DNA from: Phytophthora colocasiae
Taxonomy: Eukaryota > Oomycota > Peronosporomycetes > Peronosporales > Peronosporaceae
DNA: 64,000 nt
Direction: 5' to 3'
Assembly (NCBI GenBank): GCA_018806915.1
Contig: JAGKQI010000103.1
Span: 868,001 to 932,000, forward strand
Shown: one piece after another, positions 42,333 to 54,121 of the stretch
Layout of the letters: each line of letters opens with the position of its first letter
Position numbering within the stretch: the stretch's first letter is position 1
The notes under the pieces: model-generated
Seen by the model: only the letters and a program-made list of their open reading frames with translations
Databases searched by the model: none
What the model was told of the DNA's origin: nothing
Made by a program: the position numbers and the translations under genes

Positions 42333-45251
42333 ATGGAGGACCATGGCATGAACCGCATGCAGGAGCTGCTGAGCAGCTACTACGGCCTGCAGGACCAGGA
42401 GAGCAGGCAGGAGCAACTGCGCAACATCGACTCACCCGGTTTTGACTCAAAAATCTATGTCAAGGTGCGGTCCACGCCGTCCAGAAGCTTTTAATAAAAG
42501 TACAAGATCCTTAATTTTTTTATTGTGTAGGAGCTACTGGAGACCCGTGGGTTGAACGATCTGTTGACGACAGACGATCAGCTGATCCGCGAGATTAAAG
42601 AGCTGGACACCAACATGCAGATGCTTGTGTACGAGAACTATAACAAGTTTATCAGCGCCACGGATACGATCCGCAAGATGAAGGTCTGCAGGTTAAATTG
42701 TAACTGGAAATGCTATAACAAGAGTTTTTAATGCTGTTTTGTGATACAGAACAATGTGGCGAGCATGGAGGATGAGGTGGGTCGTGTCGTCAAGAGCATG
42801 GACACGATCACGGCCAAGAGTGAAAGCATCAATGTAGCGCTGACGCCGCACCGCTCCAAAGTGGAGAAACTCATCGGAGTGAGGCGGTTGTTGAAGAGAT
42901 TCGAATTTATCTTTGAGCTGCCTCAGAGGCTGAATACGTGAGTAAGAAGGAGAAGTGAATTTCTATGTGATAACTGACTTCATGGAGCAGTGCTGTGAAG
43001 CAGAAGGAGTATGCCAACGCAACCAAGTACTACCTGTTGGCTCGCCGAATTCTGGGGAGATACGAGCATATTTCGTCGTTTAAGGTACGTTGACGATATT
43101 CATATAGTATTATCCGTATTTGAGTGCTTAATTGCTTTGATTGCTAGGCAATTCAATTGGAAGCTGAGAAAATCATCCAACATCTCGAACGGTTGCTGAA
43201 GAAGCGGATGCTTGACACAACGCTCGATTCAGAAGAGGTTAGTGCTGAACAGTAATTTTGTATCGTTATGTGTCAGCTGAACGACGTCATTTGTTCTACT
43301 AGCTCTGTGAGACGGTGGTACTTCTGCACCAACTAGATGCTTGCAGCGATGAAATCCGTGATCAGTTTCTAGAATGGCATCAAGCGTACTTCGAGCGAAC
43401 GATTGTTGTGTTTAAGGTATACTTGCTGGTATTTGTTCTGGTGGAATATCACTGTGTTTATCTGATGTTACCAGGTTTACTAACATCATCCTTTTGATCT
43501 CTTCAGTCTGAAGGCACGGCCAAGTCCGTTCTGGATTTCCTTGAGAGATTCAACGCGGATGTATTGACAAAAATGGGACGCGTGTTTTTCGTATACAAGA
43601 CCCACTTCATGCCAGAAGTTGTTGCACGCGAGAAATCTTCAACGTCCCGAAAGTCCTCTGATGCTATTCGAGACGACTTGTTCCTCAGCTTTGTGAAAGA
43701 GCTTTTCACATTGTATTTGGGTGAATGTGTTGTTCAGTTCCGCCGCCCACACAGTGATTTTGTAAGTTTACCGTTGTCCTGATACAAAAACATAAACTAA
43801 CCCCCTTGTGACAGGGATCAGCGGAAGAAGTCCTTGATACGTTGCAGGACGATGACCTCTCGGTAGACATTGTCGAAAGTGAATATTTCGTGTTTATGCG
43901 CGTGATGAAGTACTTCGTCTCGCGTGTGAAGGAAGTGGATACGACCATCCCGATGTGCGGACTGGCCGCAAACGCCACGGAAATTGTAGAAAACTGTGTT
44001 CGATTCCAGATTGAAGGTGTTTTCCGAAAGCTACGAGAGGATACGGGGGAGTTATTCGTAACTTCCCACGAAGATGTGTGTGGTTTGGCACGTAGCTCGC
44101 GCGACGGAGGGCAAAGTGTTCAACCTTTGGCTCAACAGTCGGCGAGGACGTTCACTGAGATGATGCAAAAGGTGCTACAGCAAATGGAGCCAATGGTACA
44201 AACGGGTTATGCGATTCTCTCGGAGCTCAGCCGACTCTTTTCAGACCTGGTCCAGAGCCAATTTTACGATTTCCTGAAGTGGTTTAACGGGTCGGTGCTT
44301 CAATATGCGGAACCCAAGCGTGCATTTACTCAAACGGAAATTTTACGAGTCGAGGAACAAGACAATGTATTGCTTCCATGGTTGGAACCAAGTCCTCAAT
44401 TTTTGCTGTTCCTGGCCTGCATGTGCCAAGAGCTGTCAGCTGAGGGAATCGGTGAGTGCGTCCGCGGTCTCATTGAATGCTTGCCAGCCCCTCTATCTCC
44501 CTCGAAAGTTTCTGAAGCAATTGGCAGTCGCCGTATGCATCAGCAGGACGTAACACACATGATTGAGGTAACTCGCGAGTCTTCTGCAGAGCTCCTACAA
44601 CACGTTGCCAAGCATTATGGCAATCAATTGTGTGTCATTGTTCATAATGGCGTAGCTGCTACGTCATGGGCGGACATGGATGAGGAACCGAGAAGTGTAC
44701 AGGAGATGATGGCTGCGGTTGTTGAGGCGACTTTCCGATTCGGAAAAGAAGTTGCCTTGGCGCTTGGCGACGAACAAAGCATTTTTATTGGGAACAACAG
44801 CCGCACTACAAGCCGAGACTTCCGCCGACGCGCTAGCGCCTTGCGCTCTCGCAATGCTGGAGTGGCCTCTGCTACGTCAGGTATGCAGCTCGATGTGGAT
44901 CGGATCTTCGCACGCAAAATCCACATCTTCCCGTCTCAGCTGGAGCTTTCGGTAGATGCTTTCGTTCAAGTCATGCTCAAAATGTGCATCAAGGCTTTCA
45001 GTGAGTGGGTGAGGACGCTGGAGTTATCGAAATTCGGACTACAGCAAATTCAATTGGATGCCGAATTTCTGCGCAGCACGTTGATGCACATTGTGGTGGC
45101 TGGTGCGGCCGAAGAGGAAGTGGAAAGTCTGCTGTCCGACTTGCTTTCAAATGCTCGAGCCCGTTCGGTTGAAGATGTACTGATGGATCAAAGCAATGTC
45201 GTCGCTATCGTAAGCACCAAGAGCACTCAAGTTCTGTCACGCCGAGGCTGA
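42333..45251 (+). CDS. VPS51: VPS51, subunit of GARP/EARP tethering complexes
   Basis: Eight exons: 42333..42464, 42531..42683, 42750..42937, 42991..43084, 43148..43237, 43303..43416, 43507..43761 and 43815..45251, about 820 residues. The N-terminal segment [46 protein letters not shown] and [16 protein letters not shown] is diagnostic of VPS51. This subunit joins VPS52-54 (GARP, endosome-to-Golgi) or VPS50 (EARP, recycling) and binds a SNARE through its N-terminus. The rest is helical, as in CATCHR tethers, with a Ser/Arg-rich insert near residue 660. Introns cluster in the 5' half; the last exon is 1.4 kb. It converges on the second PDE gene, 117 bp away. Confidence 0.95.
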
Positions 45252-45368
45252 TCGTAGCAGGATTGTGTCAATATGTTCATTCTCCAAAATCTCGCTTGCT
45301 TACAGTGGATTAGTGTACTAACAATCCGTTTTGGTGATCAGATAGATGCTTCGTACTAGGCATGCGCT

Positions 45369-48300
45369 CTACAAGGGTTCGAGACGCACGTAAACCTTCG
45401 CTAGATCGTCGATCTCTGTAGCCTCACGCTGAAGTTTGTCCAGTTCTGCCTTATAACGCTCCCGATTGGACTCCAGCGAGTCGGCATACACCCGCACAGC
45501 AGGACACAGTGTCGCCAGTGGCAACCAGATCGGACGCAGTACGTAGTTAATGAAGTTGAGTTGAACGGTGACTCGCGTCTTGGCGTGGTGCAGATTCGTC
45601 ATGAAGGAATCGACGGGAACGTGAAGTTCGGCTTCGTTCTTCGCTTGCTGCTGAAACTCGGAGAGTATACGCATGCCCCATCGAACTGCCTGCGTGTAAG
45701 GCAGTGCTTGGCCAGACAAGTCGGCAGCGTGGATAATGATGGCCATGAAGACAAAGCGATGCTTGCTTCGGCTTCTTCTCACGCCTCTGCCCCCATTACT
45801 GTTGACAAGAAGGTGGCGTTTCGAGAGACCTTCGAGCGCCTTGCACTTCTCAAAGTGTTTGGCCATGTCTGTGGCCAAGATGCAGTGGATGAGTAGTCGG
45901 CGCATGTAGATGAAGCATGCGCGCGTGGGTAGTCGAGCGAGAAGGTTTGCTCCTGGGTGACTCAAGATGATAAAGGCAACGCGACAGTGGTGGCGTTCAA
46001 GAACGGCGTCGTCGTTGTGTGTTAGTGCGAGTTGGCTGTGGGCCTTCACCTCGAAGTCGTTCGTGTTCCCTGGATGATCTAAGTCGTGGCACAGTGCAGC
46101 TACGAGCATGGCGAAGATTTCCACTCGAGCAAAGTACGAGTGCGCAACGCCTGATCGACGAAGCAGGCAATACGTCGCGTGGGTGACTTGGAAAGCGTGT
46201 TGGAGGTTGTGGAAGGCATTTTGACGGTAATGTGACGCCACGTGCGAAAGGAAGGTGGAGAACGTCTCCTGTGCGACCTGGAAACGCTCCAGCAATCCGA
46301 GCGAGCGGAAGAGCACCGATGTCGCCGCATAGATGTCGGCACTGGACAGATCTAGAGTGCTGAAGTCCCAGCGCGTTACGTCACCGACGCCTATCACGTG
46401 TCCATTTTCACGAGTTGTGGAGATACGTCGCTGAGGACTCCGTGGTGGGAATGGAATGGCAGAAAACGATGTCGTTACGTGCTCTTCTTCGTCGGAGTCA
46501 CTACTTTTGTCGTCATAGTCATTTGCATCGTCGGATTCCTCGACATCGTCAGGGTCGTCAGCAATTGCTGCAGCTGCCACTTCTTCCAGAGCGTCGAGCT
46601 CACTCGATTGACAGAACTTCTGCACTATGGATGAAATGATTTCAGGCTCATTCACGTCACTCACTTGCTGTTCCTGCGTTTGCGAATCGGTCGATTCAAT
46701 CAACGGCTCACCTGGCATACCAAGGCCGCAGTCCGATACTACTTTGTAGTACGATATATCCAGTGACAACCGACCGAGCGCGAATTGGATCTCTCGACAA
46801 TACTGGGTCATACACTCGGCGTCACTGACAGTAAATGGTACACAGTGTCTGACAACGCGACGCTTGTCATTGTTGTTATCATCGTTGTCATCTTTTTTGT
46901 TGATAGCCATCACAACTGCCACTATCTTGGGGTTTATGGGCGTGTGGTCTTCGAACACTGGCATTCCGAGCACGGTTGTGGTGCGATATCCGGTCTTGCG
47001 ATCCAGAGTGGGGTCAAAGTGAGAATGAGTGTACGCGTCGCGTGTGCAGATCGTCTTCCCCGTCGTCGCGATTAACCCTGAGAGGCCGTTGGTGAGCGGC
47101 ATTCGAACACTTTCTCCGTCTTCTTGGGTGATCCAGAGCTCTTTCTTCAGTGGATCCACCAGTAAGAAACCGAATCGGTCACAATGAAGCAGCTTTCGTC
47201 CCTCAGTCATTACGACACGCACAAATCTCGCCACTGAAGCAGCGGCACTCGTCTCGTCGTCGGGTCCGTGGTTGGAACTGTACGCGCGTTCTCCATTGCT
47301 GTTCACGAAGTCGGCGAGTTGCAGACGTGCTTCAGTCAGCCTCTGTGACATCAGTACGGAGCGCAACAGGTTGGACTTGTGCAGCGAAATCCCTGCAGCT
47401 TCTGCGGCATAGTTCAGGTATAGCGCGTCATCTGCTGTAAACTCGTCACCATCGACTTTGTTGGTGGCGCACACGACAGCTAAAACCTGCCCACTGGCGT
47501 CTTTGACCGGCGCGCAGAGCACCTGCTTCGACTTGAGGGATGTCCACATCTCGTCGAACTTTGGATCGAACGCAGTGTGACTTGGAGCTGAATTGGTGAG
47601 AACGAGCTGTCCAGTCCGCATGACAACACCGACGATGCCGTTGTGCGCTTTCAAGAACGTCTCATCGTATTCTGCGTGCCGTACCTGTCCCTGAGTGTGT
47701 TGAAGCCTTTCACTAGTCTTGCCCCCGAATTTATTCCTGCCTTTGGCAGATGTGGTCACTGAAGTAGCCCCCTCATCTTTGTATTCGCTGACGAAAAGGA
47801 AGAACTCATCTGTGCCTTCATCACGCACATACAATGCAATATGTTCGGCGCGCAGCAGCTCGTAGGACACGGCGATGATCTGGTGGAGCACGGCAGACGC
47901 GCTGACTTCCGCTGCGATGTTTCGGTTGAGTTTTAGAAGACACTCAATGCGACTCTGCATGGCCTGATGAGCTTTAGCCAGTGACAAGTTCCACAACGCT
48001 GTCCCCGTAGTCACGCAGATGTAGTCGAAGCTTTCTTTGGCACGGGCATCAAATGCCCGTCGTTGTTTCGAGTCCTGACTGCGTCCAAGTCTCGCAAGTG
48101 TAGCGCGAGGAGTTGTTGAGAACCACAGAGGCTCTGGAGGGGATGCTGGCGATGACAGATCCAGTTCCGGCAGGATCTTGCGGGTGATGACTTGGAAGAC
48201 GCCAACTAACATCCCGTGGACGTTGAAGATCGGCGCGCAGAGCAGAGCCTCAGGTTCGAACTCCAGCAATTCCAACTGTTCTTCGAAGACATCGACAACC

Positions 48301-49065
48301 TCCGAACCGCTAACATCCGCGACCTCGAGAGGTGTTCCAGTCTGTGCGTGTACACATCGTTAACCTTGTACGGAACCAGCAGAAAGCAGTGATCGCCTAC
48401 CAGGACAACGCGTCCGAACGTTGTGGCCGAGTCTACTAGGACGCTGCCTTCCTCTGTAAGGTAACGTTTACCAGTCAATTCCATTGGGGGGTTGGAGTAC
48501 AGATCTACACGGTCCTTTTTCTCATGCAGAATGCCAACCGTGTACTTCTCTGCTGGTAGAACATGTTGTGCAGCACGAAGCGCGTTGCTAACGATGTCCA
48601 GACTGTCGGATGCTTGTGAGATCTCCCGCATAGTGTCCATGAGTGCTCGGAGCTGATGACATTGAGCATTAACGTGAGCAGCTCAATCTCTTGAGTACTA
48701 CCACTACTTACATTTTCTTCTCGCTCCGTGAGTTGATTTAACGTCTCGGCTTGTTCTCCGATGAGGTTGCGCATGCTGCCTGCACTGCTAAACATTTCGC
48801 TCTTGGGTCGCGGTCGCTTTGGTTGCATGGGCTTAAACAGTTCACCTGGACGGTACGGGCGATGATCGGTGCGAATTCCGGTGCAGACGTCCAGTTGATG
48901 TTGCCGCTTGAGCAGTTTAAGCTCCAACTCCCTCACCTCCTCCTCTGCTTGCCCGAGTTCCACCACCAGCCTCCGATTCTCATCTAATGCTGTCCTGGCC
49001 GCGTCCATAGCCACCTTAAGCTCTCGTACAGGTACCCTTACCAGCTTCACGTCGTCGTCTTCCAT
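45369..49065 (-). CDS. Cyclic-nucleotide phosphodiesterase with three GAF domains (copy 2)
   Basis: Exons 49065..48712, 48652..48401 and 48341..45369, with two 59-nt introns, encode about 1192 residues. A coiled coil (~10-60) precedes three GAF domains (~120-290, 315-510, 530-700); GAF2 ends NKVDGDEFTADD. An acidic linker (EESDDANDYDDKSSDSDEEE) leads to the HD phosphodiesterase domain at ~830-1140: FHNLQHAFQV, CHDLDHPGNTNDF, LTHNDDAVLERHHC and IHAADLSG. It ends VYADSLESNRERYKAELDKLQ, a helix matching copy 1. The intron 48342..48400 is supported because its removal restores the GAF1 strand order seen in copy 1 (FGRVVL/TGTPLEV). The domain order is identical to copy 1 with moderate identity, so this is an old duplication. 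It hydrolyses cAMP and/or cGMP. Confidence 0.92.
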
Positions 49066-49260
49066 AGCTAAATCGACAATGCAGCTAAAAAGTAACCACC
49101 TTAAGTTGTTGCCTCGTCACATGGCTACATGTCACTGAAATGTCACTATATAGAGGATCTCTAAAAGTTGTTAAAGGTTAATCCTTACATTTGTTCGGCC
49201 TTGTGAGCCATTCGAAACGTGCTCCATTAGTTCCAGGAACCATCGGTCCACTCACTTGTC
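49066..49260. promoter_or_regulatory. Divergent promoter of PDE copy 2 and DDX10
   Basis: A 195-bp gap between start codons. It contains repeated CACATGGCTACATGTCACT-type sequence and no clear TATA box. Both core promoters must lie here. Confidence 0.4.
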
Positions 49261-51600
49261 ATGGCTTCGCGTGCGTTTCGCCAGGCCCACAGCCGACCGA
49301 ATCCTCCAGTACAAGACGAAGAAGCAGCTGCAGCATCTGCCGCTGCGAAACTCAAGCAAAACGAGCGCGAACGTCTCGAGATCGAGAAGCTTGAGGCTCG
49401 CATCGCTGAACAGACTCCTGCACGCGGCTCGCAGCTCGGTGAAGCCGCCAGTTTCGACTTATTCCCGTTGTCTGAAGCCTCACGTCGCGGTCTGAGATCT
49501 TGTGGCTTTACTGCGCCCACCAAAATTCAAGTAGGAGCTCTACCTCATGCTATAGCTGGACGTGACGTGCTGGCTGCAGCGAAAACAGGTTCTGGCAAGA
49601 CACTGGCGTTCCTGCTACCGGTGTTGGAGAAGCTTTTCCGTATGCGTTGGAGCGTGGAGGATGGACTGGGAGCACTTGTTATCTCACCTACGCGAGAGCT
49701 GGCGTTGCAGATTTTCGAAGTGCTGCGCAATGTTGGCAAAGCCCACGCCTTCTCGGCTGGTCTGGTCATTGGTGGCAAAAACTTCAAAGAGGAGCAGATG
49801 CGTCTCATTCGGATGAATCTACTAATCTGTACGCCTGGTAGACTACTGCAGCACATGGAACAGACACCAGCGTTTGATGCTAGCAACCTACAAGTGCTGG
49901 TGCTTGACGAAGCTGATCGGATTCTGGATTTGGGGTTCCAGAAACAATTGACAGCTATCTTGGAGCACTTGCCACCTGCTGGAGAACGACAAACGATGCT
50001 GTTCTCCGCTACACAGACCAAATCTGTGAAGGATTTGGCTGCACTCAGTCTACGGGAACCAGAGTACGTGGCAGTACACGAACACTCTGCTAACGCGACA
50101 CCAAAGGGCCTCTCACAGAGTTACGTCGTCACGCCACTAGAACGTAAACTGGATGTACTGCTGTCATTTATCAAGTCGCACCTGAAGCAGAAGACGATTG
50201 TCTTTTTGTCCACATGCCGTCAGGTTCGCTTCGTGCACAGCGTGTTCTGTAAACTCCAACCGGGTATCCCGCTTTGTGCGCTGCATGGTAAATACAAGCA
50301 GGGCAAGCGCGTGGAGGTGTACTACGAGTTCCTGAACAAGCCCGCTGCTGTGCTGTTTGCTACGGATATTGCTGCGCGTGGTCTGGATTTCCCTCAGGTG
50401 GACTGGGTGCTGCAGCTGGACTGTCCTGAAGATTCTGCCAACTACATTCACCGTGTCGGTCGTACGGCGCGTTACAACAAGCAGGGCAAGGCTCTAATGT
50501 GTCTCGTACCGTCAGAGGTGGACGGGATGTTGAAGCGTCTCGAGGATGCCAAGGTTCCTATCCGTGAGACGAAGCTGAACCCCACCAAGACCACGAGCTG
50601 CCGTCAAAAGGTGGCATCCGTTGTAGCAGGTGACAAAGAGATCAAGGCATTAGCACAGAAGGCGTTCATGTCGTATGTGCGTTCAGTGTATCTGCAGCCT
50701 GATCACGAAGTGTTCAATGCCACTGCTCTCCCTCTGGACGAATTCGCCGAGTCGATGGGACTTCCTGGTGCGCCACGGATGCCGTTCTTGTCTAAGATGA
50801 AGGCTGAGCATGAGAAGGGAGGCAATGAAGCTCTGCGTGAGGAGCTTCGCGGAAAGAAGAATGTCAACCGGAAGCTTCAGCAGCTTAAGGAGAAGATTAA
50901 GGCAGAGAAGGAGCGCAAGCGTTTGGCGCGGCAGTTGGCTGCTTTAGATCCCAAGGAGCAGGAAGAAGCCAAGAAGAAGTTGGCACTGAAGCAGCAAGAG
51001 AAGGACGAGGAAGAGTCTGAAGATGAAGAAGACGAGGATTCGCTCATGGTTGTCAAGCGGGTACACAACTGGGATGAAGACGAAGAGGAGCTTGACCTGG
51101 ATGCGCTTGGACCCAGTAAAAAGAAGCAGAAGAAGATGCGCGTGGACCGTGAGGCCATCAACGCTTCCAAGATCGTGTTCGACGAGGAAGGCAACAGTTC
51201 GAAGATCGCAGACCGTCTATCTGCGCGCAACACCGGTGACGCCGAGTTCGCGGACGTGGAGAAACATGCCCAAGACTACACAGAACAGGTGGCTGCTCGT
51301 CTCGCTGCCAAGGACGCCGAGGATCGTCGTCTGGAGAAGGAGCGTGTGCGTGCTAAGCACCACAAGAAGCGCATGAAGGTCAAGGGCGAGCGCGACGACG
51401 AGAGTGACGATGAAGGTGCACGCCTTGTTGTGGGCTCTGACGACGAGGACATGAGCGGGTCTGGAAGCGACAACGATAGCGAGAACGAGAGCGGTAGTGA
51501 TGACTCCAGCGACGAAGATGACGGCGACAAGAAGAAGGTCGATCGCCAGGCCGTTGCCAGCCAGGAAGAAATGGCATTGCGCATGCTGCAACGTCGGTAG
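49261..51600 (+). CDS. DDX10: DEAD-box RNA helicase DDX10/Dbp4
   Basis: An intronless gene of 779 residues. Helicase motifs are complete: Q-motif region FTAPTKIQ, AAKTGSGKT (I), SPTRELALQ (Ia), TPGRLLQH (Ib), LDEADRILDLGF (II), LFSATQT (III), TIVFLSTCRQ (IV), FATDIAARGLDFP (V) and HRVGRTARY (VI). DEADRILD with the DUF4217 segment (KAFMSYVRSVYLQPDHEVF, LGLPG-like MGLPGAPRM) is the Dbp4/DDX10 signature. A highly charged Lys/Glu/Asp-rich tail follows. In yeast, Dbp4 acts in the nucleolus to release U14 snoRNA during 18S pre-rRNA processing. Codon use is C/G-rich, as in the ribosomal genes. Confidence 0.95.
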   Translation: MASRAFRQAHSRPNPPVQDEEAAAASAAAKLKQNERERLEIEKLEARIAEQTPARGSQLGEAASFDLFPLSEASRRGLRSCGFTAPTKIQVGALPHAIAGRDVLAAAKTGSGKTLAFLLPVLEKLFRMRWSVEDGLGALVISPTRELALQIFEVLRNVGKAHAFSAGLVIGGKNFKEEQMRLIRMNLLICTPGRLLQHMEQTPAFDASNLQVLVLDEADRILDLGFQKQLTAILEHLPPAGERQTMLFSATQTKSVKDLAALSLREPEYVAVHEHSANATPKGLSQSYVVTPLERKLDVLLSFIKSHLKQKTIVFLSTCRQVRFVHSVFCKLQPGIPLCALHGKYKQGKRVEVYYEFLNKPAAVLFATDIAARGLDFPQVDWVLQLDCPEDSANYIHRVGRTARYNKQGKALMCLVPSEVDGMLKRLEDAKVPIRETKLNPTKTTSCRQKVASVVAGDKEIKALAQKAFMSYVRSVYLQPDHEVFNATALPLDEFAESMGLPGAPRMPFLSKMKAEHEKGGNEALREELRGKKNVNRKLQQLKEKIKAEKERKRLARQLAALDPKEQEEAKKKLALKQQEKDEEESEDEEDEDSLMVVKRVHNWDEDEEELDLDALGPSKKKQKKMRVDREAINASKIVFDEEGNSSKIADRLSARNTGDAEFADVEKHAQDYTEQVAARLAAKDAEDRRLEKERVRAKHHKKRMKVKGERDDESDDEGARLVVGSDDEDMSGSGSDNDSENESGSDDSSDEDDGDKKKVDRQAVASQEEMALRMLQRR

Positions 51601-51737
51601 ATACTTGAAAAGATACTCGAACTAACCCGCTTGACCGTATACACACATAGATGCACAACAACTCGTGTTGACGCATTGTCATCAACAATACCTTTTGGAG
51701 AACGTCACTCATTCTAAAGCGTCGATTCCGCTCAGCC

Positions 51738-54052
51738 ATGTCAGACGTCATTCCTCCTCCTTCTAAGCACCCGCTGCACCGCCTTCCTAGCGGGATGCGT
51801 GTGCCTACATCTGATGGGTCTCCGACCTCCTCTACCCGTTCACGCCGTCGCCGCGTGCGTGCCGTGGCTATGATCCTAGATGACGTGCTATACGACCATT
51901 CAGGCCTGTTATCACACTTGGCAATCGACCGCGGTGTGGCTCAATTGCTGGCAGAAGGCGCGTTCCCTACGAACGCTGAGGCATTTGAAGCGCTGCAGAC
52001 CTTCCGCAATGCCTACGGACTCCGTAAACGATTCCCCCGCTTTGTCGACAGTCTCGTGGGTGGTCCACAAGCCAAGTTGTCACCAGTACAGGCGCAACGC
52101 CTACTACGAGAGCAATGTACCCGAAGCAAGGAGTATTACGCCCTTCCCAGGTGTGCGCAAGACGCTATTGGAGCTGCAAGACGGTGGTGCCTGCCACTTG
52201 GCGCTGCTTCTCATTGGCAAGCCAGAAGTGCAGCGTGAACGGCTTAAAGCTCTAGGAGTTGACGACTTGTTTGACCAGGTGGTCCATGTGAGTCCCAACC
52301 CGAGCTTAGCGCAGGTCACGAGTGCTATGAAGCAACTCTCAAGGCAACTGGAAGTGCCGCCGTCTGCTGTGATGTTCGTGGGTCGCAAAGCATTCTACGA
52401 GATTAAAGCAGCCAATACAGTGGGAATGCTCACTGTCCGAATGGTACGTAGAGATGAATAGAAGAGAGCATCTGCAAGGTTTTGACTGAGGTTCTATTGT
52501 AGTTGTTCGGCAAGTATACGAGCGTGATGCCTACGGACGAGATGGAGCAACCAAACTTCCAGGTACAGAGACTTATCTGCCCTTCAAACCTTTTCATGCC
52601 TCACATTGCGTCTGGAGTAGATTGAGTCGATTGAGCAGCTATTGCCGATCGTAAAGCTGGCAGACCAGCAGATGCTGCAGCCCAAGATCGTGGCAATTGG
52701 AGGGGGCACAGGTTTAGCTGTACTGCTCAAGGAACTACGGCACTATCCCGCTGATCTCACTGCTGTCGTCACTGGTACGAGTTGTCAAAAGTGAATTTTA
52801 CGATTTTATCTTAATAATTCTTGCGTAGTATTCGATTCAGGCCGCCACTCTGGCGCACTTCGCAAGTATCTGGGCATCCTTCCGCCCGGAGACATCCGCA
52901 ACTGCCTTGTGGCGCTGTCCGATTCCGGTTCGTAATTTGTTTTTGAAAAGTCAAGTCTCTGCGTACTCATAGAATTTTTGTTCATTTGTAGACGAACTTC
53001 TAAGCAAGTTGATGAACTATCGTTTCCGAGAAAACTTCATGGAGGGGTGCAGCTTGGGAAACCTGTTGCTGGCAGCTCTGACGGATCTTCAAGGTGGTTT
53101 TGACCGTGCTGTCTCGTCCATTGCTGATATCCTCAACATTCACGGCTCGGTGTTGCCTGCCACTCTTGAAAGCACGGAATTGTGCGCCGAGCTGACCGAC
53201 GGTTCTACGGTTGTCTCGGAGGTCAATGTTCGCAGTCCTTTCATCCCTGACGAAAACGAACAACCTCATTCTGGTTCCGAATCCTCGACAAGTAGCACAA
53301 GTGGGACACCTCCAACATCGCCACCAAAGTCTGAAAAGGAGAAGATAAAGAAGGCTCCGATTAAGCGAGTGTATCTCGAGAACGCGAACGTGGAAGCATT
53401 CCGTCCGGCAGTACGTGCCATCGAAGAAGCCGACATCATTATCCTGAGCCCTGGTGGCTTCTACACGTCCATTATCGCCACGCTTTTGGTTCCTGGGATC
53501 CGCGACGCCATCGCACGCAGCGCAGGTGCAACCGTGTACGTGAGCAACGTGACGACGCAGAATGGCCAGACGGACGGCTACACGCTGGAGAAGACATTGG
53601 AGGTGCTTTCCACGTATCTTGGAGCTAATGCCATCGACTATGTGATCGCTAACAACACATATCCACCGGAAGACGTACTGGCTCCGTATGTGGAACGCGG
53701 TGAAGAACTTTTACTACCTACACCCGCAATGGCAGCTAGTGAACATCCTGTCCTGCTTCAAGGACAAACATTCCAAGAAGATCTGGTTGCTGGTCACGTG
53801 GCGCGAGAGTGGAAGAAAGCGCCGATGCTGAAACATAGTGGTCGTCGCGTGGCTGCCATTCTCTACAGTATCATCGACAAGGAAATGGCACGACATCGTC
53901 AGCATCAAGTTCAGATTCCCAGTGCAATTCCAGTAGCTGCAATGGAGTCGAAGAGTTTGTGGCCAACAAGATTTACTGCACCAACTGCAGTTCTTGGATT
54001 ATTGGCTGCTACCACACTCCTGGCCCCCATGCTTCGCCGTTCGCGAGGTTAA
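51738..54052 (+). CDS. HAD-like hydrolase fused to YvcK/CofD-like domain, tail-anchored
   Basis: Exons are 51738..52443 (with an internal frame break, below), 52503..52562, 52621..52774, 52829..52927 and 52992..54052, about 690 residues. The N-terminal part is HAD-like: [17 protein letters not shown] (the nucleophile block reads LDDVLYD), a helical cap, [34 protein letters not shown] and [15 protein letters not shown]. The C-terminal part is a YvcK/CofD (UPF0052) domain: [64 protein letters not shown] and [17 protein letters not shown]. It ends in a hydrophobic helix ([17 protein letters not shown]) plus RRSRG, a tail anchor. The frame must shift between ~52056 and 52126: either a 55-nt intron (52056..52110) or a one-base indel. 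YvcK binds UDP-sugars in bacteria; the eukaryotic role is unknown. Confidence 0.8.
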
Positions 54053-54121
54053 ACGCACGATAAACAAAAAATATCAAGCTACGATATCTCACAACGCACT
54101 ACAATTCATATCGACACATAC

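Noticed and set aside
45371..45390. GGGTTCGAGAC, similar to a tRNA B box
   Set aside because: It lies in the coding end of PDE copy 2 and has no tRNA fold.
48342..48400. Open frame running through the second intron of PDE copy 2
   Set aside because: Reading through breaks the GAF1 strand order; removing the 59 nt aligns it with copy 1.
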